DNA of 64,000 bases from positions 877,001-941,000 of the forward strand of contig CAJHNH020002446.1 of the NCBI GenBank assembly GCA_905116865.2, read 5' to 3'. The first letter of the stretch is position 1; each line of letters starts with the position of its first letter. The stretch is from Candidula unifasciata (Eukaryota; Mollusca; Gastropoda; Stylommatophora; Geomitridae). The translations under genes and the position numbers were made by a program. Under the pieces are notes generated by a model. It was given only the letters and a program-made list of their open reading frames with translations. It had not been told where the DNA came from and made no database searches. This document shows, piece after piece, positions 23,881 to 36,539 of the stretch.

Positions 23881-26838
23881 TTACAAACTAATTTGAAACA
23901 GTATTTATCATACAGAATTCACAAACTAACTCGAAAATCTTCACCATACAGAATTCACAAACAAACTTGATCCAGTATTCACCATACATAATTCACTAAC
24001 TTGAAACGGTTTTCACCATAACGAATTCACAAACTAACTTGATACAGTATTCATCATACAGAATTCACAAACTAACTTGATACAGTATTCACCATACAGA
24101 ATTCACAAACTAACTTGATACAGTATTCACCCCAACAGAATTCATATACTAACCTGACACAGTATTCACCATAAAAAATGCACAAACTAACTTGATGCAG
24201 TATTCATTATACAGAATTCAGAAACTAACTTGATACAGTGTTCATCATACAGAATTCACAAACTTGATATAGTATTTACCATACAGAATTCACAAACTAA
24301 CTTGACACAGTATTCACCATAAAGAATGCACAAACTAACTTGATGCAGTATTCATTATACAGAATTCAGAAACTAACTTGATACAGTGTTCATCATACAG
24401 AATTCACAAACTTGATATAGTATTTACCATACAGAATTCACAAACTAACTTGATACAGTATTCATCATACAGAATTCACAAACTAACTTGATACAGTATT
24501 CATCCTACAGAATTCACCATACAGAATTCACAAATCAACTTGATACAGAATTCACCATACAGAATTCACAAACTAACTTGATACGGTATTCACCATACAG
24601 AATTCACCATACAGCATTCACAAACCAACTTGATGCAGTATTCATTATACAGAATTCATAAACTAACTTGATACAGTATTCATCATACAGAATTCACAAA
24701 CTAACTTGATATAGTATTCACCATACAGAATTCAAAAACTAACTTGATGCAGTATTCATTATACAGAATTCAGAAACTAACTTGATACAGTGTTCATCAT
24801 ACAGAATTCACAAACTTGATATAGTATTTACCATACAGAATTCACAAACTAACTTGACACAGTATTCACCATAAAGAATGCACAAACTAACTTGATGCAG
24901 TATTCATTATACAGAATTCAGAAACTAACTTGATACAGTGTTCATCATACAGAATTCACAAACTAACTTGATACAGTATTCATCATACAGAATTCACAAA
25001 CTAACTTGATACAGTATTCATCATACAGAATTCACCATACAGAATTCACAAATCAACTTGATACAGAATTCACCATACAGAATTCACAAACTAACTTGAT
25101 ACGGTATTCACCATACAGAATTCACCATACAGCATTCACAAACCAACTTGATGCAGTATTCATTATACAGAATTCATAAACTAACTTGATACAGTATTCA
25201 TCATACAGAATTCACAAACTAACTTGATATAGTATTCACCATACAGAATTCAAAAACTAACTTGATGCAGTATTCATTATACAGAATTCAGAAACTAACT
25301 TGATACAGTGTTCATCATACAGAATTCACAAACTTGATATAGTATTTACCATACAGAATTCACAAACTAACTTGACACAGTATTCACCATAAAGAATGCA
25401 CAAACTAACTTGATGCAGTATTCATTATACAGAATTCAGAAACTAACTTGATACAGTGTTCATCATACAGAATTCACAAACTTGATATAGTATTTACCAT
25501 ACAGAATTCACAAACTAACTTGACACAGTATTCACCATAAAGAATGCACAAACTAACTTGATGCAGTATTCATTATACAGAATTCAGAAACTAACTTGAT
25601 ACAGTGTTCATCATACAGAATTCACAAACTTGATATAGTATTTACCATACATAATTCACAAACTAACTTGATACAGTATTCATCATACAGAATTCACAAA
25701 CTAACTTGATACAGTATTCATCATACAGAATTCACCATACAGAATTCACAAATCAACTTGATACAGAATTCACCATACAGAATTCACAAACTAACTTGAT
25801 ACAGTATTCACCATACAGAATTCACCATACAGCATTCACAAACCAACTTGATGCAGTATTCATTATACAGAATTCATAAACTAACTTGATACAGTATTCA
25901 TCATACAGAATTCACAAACTAACTTGATATAGTATTCACCATACAGAATTCAAAAACTAACTTGATGCAGTATTCATTATACAGAATTCAGAAACTAACT
26001 TGATACAGTGTTCATCATACAGAATTCACAAACTTGATATAGTATTTACCATACAGAATTCACAAACTAACTTGACACAGTATTCACCATAAAGAATGCA
26101 CAAACTAACTTGATGCAGTATTCATTATACAGAATTCAGAAACTAACTTGATACAGTGTTCATCATACAGAATTCACAAACTTGATATAGTATTTACCAT
26201 ACAGAATTCACAAACTAACTTGATACAGTATTCATCATACAGAATTCACCATACAGAATTCACAAATCAACTTGATACAGAATTCACCATACAGAATTCA
26301 CAAACTAACTTGATACGGTATTCACCATACAGAATTCACCATACAGCATTTACAAACCAACTTGATGCAGTATTCATTATACAGAATTCATAAACTAACT
26401 TGATACAGTATTCATCATACAGAATTCACAAACTAACTTGATATAGTATTCACCATACAGAATTCAAAAACTAACTTAATACAGTATTCACGATACAGAA
26501 TTCAGAAACTAACTTGATACAGTATTCATCATTCAGAATTCACAAACTAACTTGATACGGTATTCACCCCAACAGAATTCACATACTAACCTGACACAGT
26601 ATTCACCATAAAGAAGTCACAAACTAACTTGATACAGTATTCACCCCAACAGAATTCACATACTAACCTAACACAGTATTCACCATAAAGAATTCACAAA
26701 CTAACCTGATACAGTATTCACCCCAACAGAATTCACATAGTAACCTGACACAGTATTCACCATAAAGAATTCACAAACTAACTTGATACAGTATTCACCA
26801 TAAAGAATTCACAAACTAACTTGATACAGTATTCACCA
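23849..26838. repeat. Satellite array, ~38 bp monomer with higher-order repeats
   Basis: About 3 kb of tandem units of the form AGAATTCACAAACTAACTT + GATACAGTATTCACCATAC, most holding an EcoRI site. Variants follow in fixed order: a four-monomer block of 148 bp (for example the GACACAG variants at 25374 and 25522) repeats. A larger block marked by CACAAATCAACTTGATAC recurs at 24529, 25048, 25748 and 26261 (steps 519, 700, 513). The open frame 26148-26393 is an artefact of the array. Confidence 0.97.
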
Positions 26839-26849
26839 TTAGTTAGTAT

Positions 26850-27275
26850 TTCCTCTTGAGCCTAAGGCAGCACACGGCAGAGGTACAAGCTCTCCATGTC
26901 TGGCGGTTCGTTGCCACCTGTTTTGTGTCTTTGATGTTCATAAGGCCCATGGTTGAGCCTTCCTTGATAATGCCATTATGGTTCTACGCAAAATCTCTCT
27001 TGGTCTTCCCGTTTTAATTTCCCTTCCATGGTCCATATGAGTTTTGTCTTATCCATTCTGAAATAACTCCAGCGGTGCTTTCTAATAAAACTGTATACAT
27101 TATCTTGTACATTATCAAATTTTTTTTAATCTAGAGCTACCGCTGCTTTCCATCTCTCGCATAAATAAGTTAGTACTGGAATCATGAAAGAGTTGAAGAT
27201 ATTAAGTTTTGTGTGATCGCTGAATGTCTTTGACTTTTAAGATGTTTGACAGTTTGTTAAAGGCACTAGAAGCCA
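26850..27275 (-). mobile_element. LINE 3' end, 5' truncated
   Basis: Minus strand: KLNIFNSFMIPVLTYLCERW, then RKHRWSYFRMDKTKL and a terminal RQTWRACTSAVCCLRLKRKY, an RTE-type C-terminus with frameshifts. It abuts the end of the satellite. Confidence 0.7.
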
Positions 27276-27544
27276 GTATTCACTATATGGAATTACTAAA
27301 AAACAAATTGGCCACTCTGCGTGAAGTCCACGAGACTTAGAATAGATCTAGTCCACAAGAACCAATGGATTCAGATGAGACGCAAAAATAACGACCGAAC
27401 TCATAAAAGTAGGACAAACAAATGTTACGGATGTCAAAGTTGCAATCAATTCCCTGGCAGACCTTAAGCCAGCAGATGATGCTAAGACACTAAGATTCTA
27501 TTCAGATAATGTGAACAAAGAACACATGAAAGATATGTTTTTTT

Positions 27545-27705
27545 AAGAAAATGGGTTTCAAGGACAACCTCAAGACCTCACTGAAAGACTTCTGTATTGA
27601 TCATAAAACCAGGAAAGTCGCTGCATGTGACAGCTCTTCCTGTCGCTCCTACCTTCACCGAGGAGCTGTGACCCATGCAACGCCGTCTCTAATTGTGCCT
27701 AACAA
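27545..27705 (+). mobile_element. LINE 3' tail fragment
   Basis: FKDNLKTSLKDFCIDHKTRK followed by SYLHRGAVTH matches the usual LINE tail (..KD.LK.SL.....D...WE..A.DR..WR...H.GA...). The sequence before it (27290-27540) shows nothing I recognise. Confidence 0.65.
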
Positions 27706-28064
27706 CTAAATGACCCACTTTTTGAAAGTGGTTACTGGAAGCCCTTTCCATGTGTTGCATCGTGTGACATTTTAATGTGCTTACGAAGTTCTGTGTTCTG
27801 AATGTATTCGTATTACAAATAGACAAGCTGATATTGTGAAGTGAATATACACGATATTGCTTTCATATTGACTGTGCATAAATAGTGCAACAACACGGTG
27901 GATAAATAGTGTCAAGATATTTCGGAGCTCTGGATAAGTGGATGAAAATAATATTTAATTTACAAACTAACCTCTCACAGGAAGTCACTCTTTGCCTCTT
28001 TACTAATTGTTGACTAACAGTATAATTATATGTTATAGAAGTACACTACTAATATTATTCCTCA

Positions 28065-28390
28065 ACCATTTGTCTTATGCTTCGCGAACACTGGCTGTAA
28101 ACTCTGGCAAAAACTTCTATTTGTTAATCTACTTCTTAAGCATATTTGCAGTTGTACGGTCTGCGTTAATGTTTGTAAATTGGCTTCTGCTTCGCGAACA
28201 CTGGCTGTAAACTCTAGTAAAAACTTCTGGTTGTTCATCTACTTCTTAAGCATATTTGCAATTGTATGGTCTGTGTTAATTTTTTGTAAATTGGCTTTTG
28301 CTTCTCGAACACTGGCTGTAAACTCTGGCAGAAACTTCTGGTTGTTTATCTACTTCTGGGCTTTAGTTTTGTTCCAGACACTGTTTGAAC
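28065..28390 (-). repeat. Tandem triplication (~110 bp) made from the GAA-tailed repeat
   Basis: Units starting near 28076, 28188 and 28297 each begin with CTTCGCGAACACTGGCTGTA or a variant and share ACTTCTGGTTGTTCATCTAC. This block is the end part of the short interspersed repeat, so one copy was locally multiplied. The open frames 28007-28485 are by-products. Confidence 0.75.
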
Positions 28391-29400
28391 AAGGAGATCT
28401 GGTATCTATGTGGGGAATTTGTGTGTTTGATATTTGTATGTTGCACAGCATTTGCAGTTATATGGTCTATTTTAATTTGCTTTAATTACCTTAAAAATAA
28501 TATACCATTCATGATACTTATACGCGTTGTTGCATGCAGTATTCAGAAATATGTGTGATGTATTTCTAAACAGTTACCAAAAAATTTGCAATGATTAGGA
28601 ATTGATTTCTTCCAAAAAGATGAAACTGGACGAATTTGTTTGTGCTGTTTGTACCTTGAGGATAAATATTTAGTAGTGCTACAAGTACTGTTAAGAAAAC
28701 TGCTCTGGATGAAAAGTTATTGCACATATTATTTCATATTGACTGTGCTTGTTTACTAATGATTAAATAACAGTATAATTATATGTTATAGTAGTCTACT
28801 AATAGTAATAATAACCATCAATCATTTATATTTATTTTATATATGACATGTGTAGCAGCATTTATATGCGCTAAATTTGATAAAGTACAAATGTCACCCA
28901 TCCTCCCCCCCCCCCCCCACCCCGGCTCCTCTGATGCAACAATACCCTCTCAGAATAAAAGAGTTAACACTGATATTTCTTTACTTTTGCTGGAATAATT
29001 TTCAGTTTATATCCAAACGTTATAGATGTTTATGTTCATGCTGACTGTAGCAAAAGCATTTTTGTTTGTCTGCAAGTGCCTTTAGTTTTATTTAAATAGC
29101 ACACTTATTAACCTTAAAAATGACGTATAGTTCTATAAAATATGTCGAAAATTAATGAAACTAGTTTAATTTGTGTATACATCCCCTAGATAAAAACTGT
29201 GGATGCAGAGGGACTCCATTCTTGCACAAGAACGGGAATCCCCGTTGACCTGTTTGGCCTATAAATAGAGAAGGCCGTGGACCCATGTAACTGCTAGAAC
29301 TGCAGCAGCAATTCAGAAAGACACTAAAGCAAATCACCAGACAGATGCAGCCTCAGCTCCCTGCCCATACTGCTCAAGGCCCTAATCCCTCTTTTTTTTT

Positions 29401-29560
29401 GGTCGAACGACCCTTTCTCCGGGGTCGTCAAAGACCATCGCAAAACACATATTCATTGAAGCTATAATGTAGAAACAAAAATAATTGTATGGTTAGGGGT
29501 CGCCACAAGATGAAGAACTGCATTAAAGGGTCGCGGCGTTAGGAAGGCTGAGAACTACTG
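29401..29560 (+). mobile_element. SPIN-like hAT transposon relic (internally deleted, left end lost)
   Basis: Starts GGTCGAACGACCCTTTC, then GACCATCGCAAAACACATAT, ATGGTTAGGGGTCGCCACAA, GAACTGCATTAAAGGGTCGC and ends AGGCTGAGAACTACTG. From memory this order and wording match the SPIN (Space Invaders) hAT family, known for horizontal transfer among tetrapods and some invertebrates including a pond snail. The outer left end is missing beside a T-run, and the centre is deleted. Confidence 0.75.
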
Positions 29561-30179
29561 CACTAGTTCCTTTCAAAACTCACGCCGTCACACTGTAAGA
29601 AATATCTCGAAAACTGTATGGGCCAACATGAATTTTTGCATAGGGGCTTGGATTTTCCATGTTCTTATGATTCTATAATCTACAATCTCACAAATGCCTC
29701 TATTTCCTTAAAAATGAACAATCCGCATCACATGGAAGACATGCTGGAGATGATGCTGGAGAGTCAAACGCCTTTGACGTGGAAGGGCAATCTGATATTC
29801 TGAAAAGTTTCCCTTAGTTAGTTTACCCAAGTTACTGTAAGCATGATGATTGTTTGCTTTGAATCGGTGTCATATACTGCAAATAAGGCAAAATAAGAAC
29901 TTAATGTTTATTTAACATGACCAAAAACAAAACAAAAATGCTTGCAAGAACATTATTATGAACAATCTGCATGCCAAATTTTAACAACCTTAAACCGAAC
30001 GGTTAGTGAATTACAGATTTTTAAAGTTCAGCAGGACTTCTAGAACGCACCAAAACTACTCAGACAAAAAGAGCAATTAAATTAATTTGTATAAATATCC
30101 CAAATAGACATCGTGAGTGTAAAAATTGGGAAGGGGGAGGGGGGGGGGGTCTGGGATGTCAGATACTAGTAGTACCTCT

Positions 30180-32960
30180 GGCAAGGTGACCGTCATGTCC
30201 TTCAATTCACCACCATTGGGCTAGGTTTGGCACTCAGTTCTCTCCTATTGCTCACAGCAGCTGTCAGCATGCGACGGAGGCCATCCCCGGGCAACAGCCT
30301 CGACGAGCTGGCTAATCCAGGAGAGGGTAGCCAACCTGGTTCTAAACCACACAGTGACTGGGATATGCCTACCCTCTATGCAAAGACTGGACTCAGCGGA
30401 TGAAACCTCTTTTGGTTCAACGAACAAGAAGGTGTTTACCAGCAGGCTCTGTGGAGAGCTTCGAGCAAGGCAGGGCACTTAAGACGCCTTGGTCATCCAC
30501 TGCACCTAGGTCCATTTCCAATCGTCTTGACATTGTCCTGCCATTGGATCAAGATGGACACAGGCGAGAGAGTGGGGTCGACGAATTTCGCCTCTTCCTC
30601 ACTTAAATCAAAGTCCTTGCCCAAGTCACTTTCATCCAGCTATCATCATCATCATCAATCACTTTCAAGTGGCAGACGTGGGATACGTTGGCAGCCGTAG
30701 TCGCAGACCTGCACACAGGCGGCTTGGGCCATATGGTCGCTGTCCACTGACATGAGCACTAGAGGACTTCGGCAGCCCCCTGAGCGACTGAGCAGCCCTT
30801 TTCAGGAAAGCACTGCTCACCTCCATGGCATGAGGAAGGGGCTAGAAAGGTCCCTACAAATTTCCTGCTCCACAATGTCCTGACCAGCATACTGCGGCTG
30901 GAGGAAACCCCTCTTCTGCGGTCGAAAACAACTAAACTAAAACTATTCGGGCGCGTGGAACGTGCGAACTCTCCTGGATAGAGAAAATGCATCTGAACCT
31001 GAAAAAAGAACCGCCCTGATTAGGAAAGAACTTGGTAGATACAACATCGACGTTGCAGCCCTGAGCGATACTAGACTTGCTGGTGAGGGCGAACTCTGTG
31101 AGGTCAGTGCAGGTTACACATTCTACTGGAGTGGTAGAAGTCCTGAAGAACGCAGAGAAGCCGGAGTGGGTTTTGCAGTGAAGACCACATTAGTCAGTAA
31201 ATTGATTAAACCCCCAAAAAGTAAAAGCGATCGGCTTTTGGCGATGTCAATACCACTGTTTCAAGGAAAAAGGAATGCCAGAATCGTAAGTGCATATTCA
31301 CCAACAATAACTAATACAGACGAGACCATAAACGGGTTCTACGAAGACCTGCAGGCTGTAATCTAGTCAATACCAAAAGACGACAAACTTATCATTCTCG
31401 GTGATTTAAATGCTAGAGTGGATACAGACTTCAACACGGTACACGGGACGGTATAATTGGAAGACATGTAGTTTGCAATTGTAATAGCAATGGACTACTG
31501 CTGCTTCAGACCTTGCAGAACATTAACTAATTATCACAAACACTTTGAGATATGAAAAAAAATTCTATGATGCTTTAAAAAACAGTATATGGACCTAGGC
31601 CACCACCATCCTGTCCTCTTCTCAGCAAAAAAGGAAGCACACTACTCACTGATAACGATGTCATCCTCAAATGCTGGGCTGAACACTTCAGTAACATCCT
31701 AAACCTTCAGTCATACATAAACGAGAAAGCTATAAACCGTTTGCCCCAGGTCCCTGTGAATGCAGCCCTAGATGAAACACCAACTCTGGTAAGGCTCCTG
31801 GTCTTGATGCGATACCCGCAGCAGTTTTCAGAAAAGGTGATAATGTCCTCACTGGAGAAACTACGCCAAATATTCAAACTTATATGGCAGCAAGAAAAAT
31901 TTCCACAAGACTTCAAAGATGAAACAATCAAAAATTGTGTACACACGTAAAGGAAACTGCCAGGTATGTGACAATCACCGTGGAATCTCTCTTCTGTCTT
32001 TTGCCTGTAAAATCTTGGCTAGAATTCTCCTCAACTTCTTACGGTGCATCTTGATCAAGACCTCCTGCTTGAAAGTCAATGTGGCTTCCGAAAAGAGCGA
32101 GGGACAATTGTCATAATTTTTGCTGCTCGCCCTCAAAAGTTTATTAGGACTGTACAGCAGTTCCATGAAGGTATGGAGGCCAGAGTGCTGGAGAAGGCCA
32201 ATAGCAGTTTCGGCAGACTTTATACCAGTGTCTGGAACAGAAGTGGTATCTCCCTGCCGACCAAGTTACAGGTTTACAAAGCTGTAATTCTTCCAGTACT
32301 GCTCTTCGCTTGCGAAACGTGGACTGTGTATCAACGTCATGCTAAAATGTTGAATGAGTTTCAAATAACCTGTCTCAGAAAGATGCTCAAAATCAAATGG
32401 CAAGATAAGATCCCAAACACTGTGGTTCTTGATAGGGCAAACCTGCCTAGCATCCACAAGATACCGCATGCCAGACTATCGCCTCCCTAAGAAAGTATTT
32501 TATGGCGAGCTCCAGCAAGGGAAGAGGTCCCAGTGTGGACTGAAAAAGCGCTATAAGGACACTGAAAACTGCTCTCAAGTCTTAATATCAGGTGTGACTA
32601 CACACCACAAATAAAAGGAGAACAAATAAGACAGCCAAGGAACCTTCCTTCATATAGCAGGCCTCCGGGCGGCTGAAAAAGGATCAAATTTGGAATTTTT
32701 GTTGGACAACTGGAATTGGGAATTGGAATTATCAAGTCTTTTGGCATCAACACAGCGACGTGGGAGACTGCTGCACAAGACCGTTGTGAATGGCGTACAT
32801 CCCTTATACATGGTGCATAGGCCTGCCAGGCAGCGGAGGTTGCACAGGCAGAGAAACGAAGGCAGACTAGAAAGAATCGTACTGCTAATCCCACACTTAC
32901 TCCGGCTTCCATCTGTTGTCTGCACTGCTCAAGAACTTTCCTGGCTCATATTGGACTAAT
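30180..32960 (+). mobile_element. Nearly full-length decayed LINE (APE endonuclease + RT), internal deletion
   Basis: 30180-30960 is a GC-richer 5' region. The open frame 30962-31366 reads VRTLLDRENASEPEKRTALI, NIDVAALSDTRLAGEGELCE and GYTFYWSGRSPEERREAGVG, an APE endonuclease N-terminus. A frameshifted LIILGDLNARV follows. RT pieces appear as CDNHRGISLLSFACKILARI and LLLESQCGFRKERGTIV, but the palm with the ADD motif is deleted. The thumb and C-terminus remain: VILPVLLFACETWTVYQRH, LRKMLKIKWQDKIPN, MPDYRLPKKVFYGELQQGKR. Several stops make it inactive. It is of the type often annotated as craniofacial development protein 2-like in gene sets. Confidence 0.85.
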
Positions 32961-33019
32961 CAGCCACCCTCGTACTCATAATCATTGATCATTACTACTT
33001 TGGATAAAAGTGGTCTTTA

Positions 33020-33185
33020 TCACTCACGTTGGACGTACAACATGAAAGTTGGAGGTAAGGAGAGGATAAGGGAGACCGAGAAAACAGATGCTGCACAGTT
33101 TGACATCATGGTATGAAGTATCGTCTGTATCAGAGTTTATTGAAAGTAGTGCAAACGCACACTGCATGGACTTTAGGAAGAAGAT
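33020..33185 (+). mobile_element. LINE 3' tail fragment
   Basis: MLHSLTSWYEVSSVSEFIES resembles the tail ILDGLTSWHGRSSVSELIES encoded at 44945-45133 (minus). It is a short truncated copy of the same LINE family. Confidence 0.65.
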
Positions 33186-34105
33186 CCCAAATTTATGGAA
33201 TGCAAGTAAATTGTTTTTTTTTTTTTTTCAAAAGAACATAATGCTGATGATGAATTATTATAAGTCAGTACACTGTGTGTAACTGAAGGCAATTTGTTTA
33301 TACGAATGCCCTACTTTCGACCACCTAACTGTTTAATAACACAATAAAAGGAAGTAAACGATAATAACAGTAACACTTTTTCTACTAATATATATTTTGA
33401 CACTGTGATAATTACGTATTATGTACACTTGTGTGACAAAATTTATCGAAACGAATATACAAATTGAAAGTTGTTATGTGTTGTTGTAAGTTTATAATTG
33501 GCACATCTTTTACCTGTACTCGATTAGTATAGACTTGTCAACAAGGAAGTCACACACAATGTACCTAATCAAAGTTACCAAATCCTGAAACGAAAATATG
33601 GAAGTTTCAGAAAGAAGCAGAGTAACATGTAAGATAATTAACTGTTGTAATAAATAACGTTTAATACTTGGCACCACCGTAACTAGCTTAGATTTAGTGA
33701 ATGCATATATAATCATCTTTATATGAACAGTACATAGTTATAAATAATAATAATGAATTAATGAGAGATTGAGCCATCGAAAATTGTAACGCATGAACAA
33801 CACAACCCCATGCACAAAATAGCAAATAACTGAAAAGACGAAGCTTTCACCATTCATCAAAATTGTTCTACCAAAAAAAAAAAAAAATGGGATATATTTT
33901 TTAAAGTTAAAGACCCTTCAATGTGGGAAATGATCCAGGCATACATCATCGACTATAGTAACCTACGCAATCACAGCAACAATCCTGGACATAGATTATT
34001 AAATATTAGATAATAGAAAAGCTGAAATATGTGACCTAGTACTAGCGATTATGATCATTGAAGTGACCCACTTAAAAACGAAAGTAGAGATCGCTTAGTT
34101 ACAAG

Positions 34106-34276
34106 ATGGCGTCGGTGGTCCACGAAAAATGGCTTCTTTGCCTATCAGTTACTTTGAAATCCTGTCGCTCAATACTGGCTGCTCAGAATCGAATACGTGG
34201 GCTCAAAGTTATTCAGAAGAGGATGCTCAACCAAACGACACCTAACTTACATAGCGATCTTTGTTCAGCCAAATAA
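34106..34276 (+). CDS. Candidate 56-residue small ORF, hypothetical
   Basis: The ATG lies in a strong context (ACAAGATGGCG, which also matches a YY1 core) and opens a 56-codon frame starting MASVVHEKWLLCLSVTLKSC and ending at TAA. There is a short hydrophobic patch at residues 9-17 and several basic residues. I recognise no family. It could be a small protein, a first coding exon, or chance. Support is only the start context and the repeat-free setting. Confidence 0.2.
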   Translation: MASVVHEKWLLCLSVTLKSCRSILAAQNRIRGLKVIQKRMLNQTTPNLHSDLCSAK

Positions 34277-34707
34277 ATTTCACTATTTGCTATGCGGGAA
34301 TTAAATTTCTTTAATATCTCCTTTTTAAAGTGAATTTATATAGTTTTAGTTGACATTTTTGGATTCTGTGTCCATTTTTACATAAATATGGGTAGTTTTG
34401 CTGGAATCCGTACATCATAGAATATAAAATTTAAATTTCTTCCCGGTCACTTCTTGACAGCTAAATCGGCGATTTCTCAAAATGGCTACCTCGTGGCCTA
34501 AACGAACTGTTTATCTCAGATTAATTAATCTAGGTTTTTATTAAAACAGTTCAAAAATAAGGCAATTTTTATCGTATTTATAATTTACCTTTCTTTAACT
34601 TTAATTTCACATGAGTTTTAATAATTTTAAATACTTGAAAATAATGTTTTAGCACGTTTTTAACATAGACTATTTTCTAGGGTATTTTGCGTTGAAAATG
34701 GATAGTA

Positions 34708-35098
34708 CCTGTTTAAAGCCTTTTTACCTGTTGAACCCCCCACTCTCCGCACCCAGACTGACATTGCGGATGCAGACAGTGGTTTAAACATTTTTAAATA
34801 TACTTTAAAATCACATTATTGTAGTTTTTAAATCATTTTGGGAATCTTTAGCCATTATAGCATTTTTTTAAGCCATAACCTATCATTTGGCATGAATAAT
34901 AGTTCCTGTTTAAAGCCTTTTTACCTGTTGACCCCCCACTCTCCGCACCCAGACTGACATTGTGGATGCAGACAGTGGTTTAAACATTTTTTATTATACT
35001 TTTAAATGAACATAAAGTAGTTATTTAATCATTTTTCGAATCTTTAGCCATTATAGCATTTTTTAAGCCATAATCTATCATTTGGCATGAATATTATT
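34708..35098. repeat. Tandem duplication, 197 bp period
   Basis: CCTGTTTAAAGCCTTTTTAC begins at 34708 and again at 34905. Both copies continue through CACTCTCCGCACCCAGACTG to GCCATAACCTATCATTTGGC or its variant. Copies are highly similar, so the duplication is fairly young. Confidence 0.9.
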
Positions 35099-35664
35099 AG
35101 TTTTAAAAATTATAGTATTAGTATTGACTTTTTATAGATGCTTATTTAGAAAGTTGACGATTAATAAAATTAATAATAAATTATAATTTGTTTAACTGTG
35201 CATACGTTTACTTACTTACAGCCAAGGCTAGTTACAACTTATGATTATTAATATTTAATAATTATTTTCTAAATATACTAATATATACTAGCTAGCAAAC
35301 AGATCACATGGGACATAGATACGTTAATAAAATATATATAATGTTCTTTTTCCTCTTACCTTATGAAATGCTGCTCCATGAAAACACAACATAAATCCAA
35401 AGCGAATCACAAAGGAGCTTATTAAATAATTTTACTCCATGAAAACATAGCACTGAATCACAAATCAGGCATGAGCAGTTACCTTAGATTATTTTGAGCT
35501 AGTAAATAAAATATCCAGCAGTGTTAGTTAAGAAGAAGAGGGAAACACTGTGGTAAAATGCGCTCATCATCAATAAAATTAAAGAATAACTCGCAAAGAC
35601 TGAAGAAGGGATTATGTTAAATCAGTAAAAAGGGTGCATATTTTCACTTGGTTATCAAACAATA

Positions 35665-35935
35665 TTGGGGGTCTCTGTAGAAAAGTGGTCAAGCCATTAA
35701 CCTCGTGCTCGGAAGGTTGCGGTGAGTTTATTTTACAACTGCTTTGTTCGTCTCAAAAATACATTTTGTTTGGGTTAACAGGGACCCCTGGAGGCTGTTG
35801 CTGGAGCTACGGTATTCAGGCTTACTGCTAAGGTCTCGGCATGCGGCTAGTCATTCATGGTTATGTGGAGAAAGACCAAGCCATATGAAACCAGTAACGA
35901 TGCAGTGAAGTCAATCCACTCGCTATTGAACATTT
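35665..35935 (+). mobile_element. tRNA-derived SINE, family B
   Basis: AAAGTGGTCAAGCCATTAAC (A-box part) and GGAAGGTTGCGGTGAG stand where a tRNA head is expected. The tail GCCATATGAAACCAGTAACG then ATGCAGTGAAGTCAATCC matches the copies at 3040-3270 and 9430-9680. Confidence 0.6.
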
Positions 35936-36539
35936 TTTAACAGTGGAGTAGAGCCAATTTCGGTCAGATGTATACACACTACACACACACACACAATTGA
36001 GAGTGAAAGAAAAAGCATTTTTAAACAAATAGGAAGAGATGCATCATAACAAGAAGAATAGTTACAAAAGTATGCATATTACAATATATGTCTTGGAAGA
36101 CTCACTGGATAATAATCATTAATTTAATTCATAAATAAGGTTATCAATCCTGATAAACAAACTCATTTTTATGTTATTTAGGTTTGCATCACATCATTTT
36201 TTTTTTAAAGGGCAACAACTTTAGTCAGAGCCTGCTGTCCTGAAAGCAATGACATATGGTTGCTAAGGGGTTCAGCAAAAAACTTGAGAGTTATTGACAT
36301 TAAACATGATAAATTTAGGTCCAGTTTTCACTTGGGAACACGCCGCCATCTTGTTTCTGTGTTTTCCATTATAAATTTTTGGGGCAACTTTCCGTCACTG
36401 AAATGTGAATATCTCCGCTTAGAATTGACATACAGACTTCATTGAGGTATCGTTGGACTCGGGTTTTCAACCTCTATTCAGCTGTCTTGGTTTAAAAGTA
36501 AAAAACCTAATTTTTACATTTTGACTAAAATCCCTACTA

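Larger units (their letters stand above)
33200..36500. other. Transposon-poor AT-rich stretch without a supported gene
   Basis: Apart from the short frame at 34106-34276, a duplication at 34708-35098 and a SINE at 35665-35935, I recognise no gene or mobile element here. It is notable only because its surroundings are packed with repeats. Two ATGGCG contexts (34106 on +, 36352 on -) look like YY1-type promoter motifs. Confidence 0.4.

Noticed and set aside
23849..26838. CRISPR-like array
   Set aside because: Monomers are contiguous and near-identical with no unique spacers. This is a eukaryotic satellite with higher-order structure.
30962..31366. Host gene of 134 residues on +
   Set aside because: Endonuclease N-terminus of a decayed LINE; LINE parts follow on the same strand in order.
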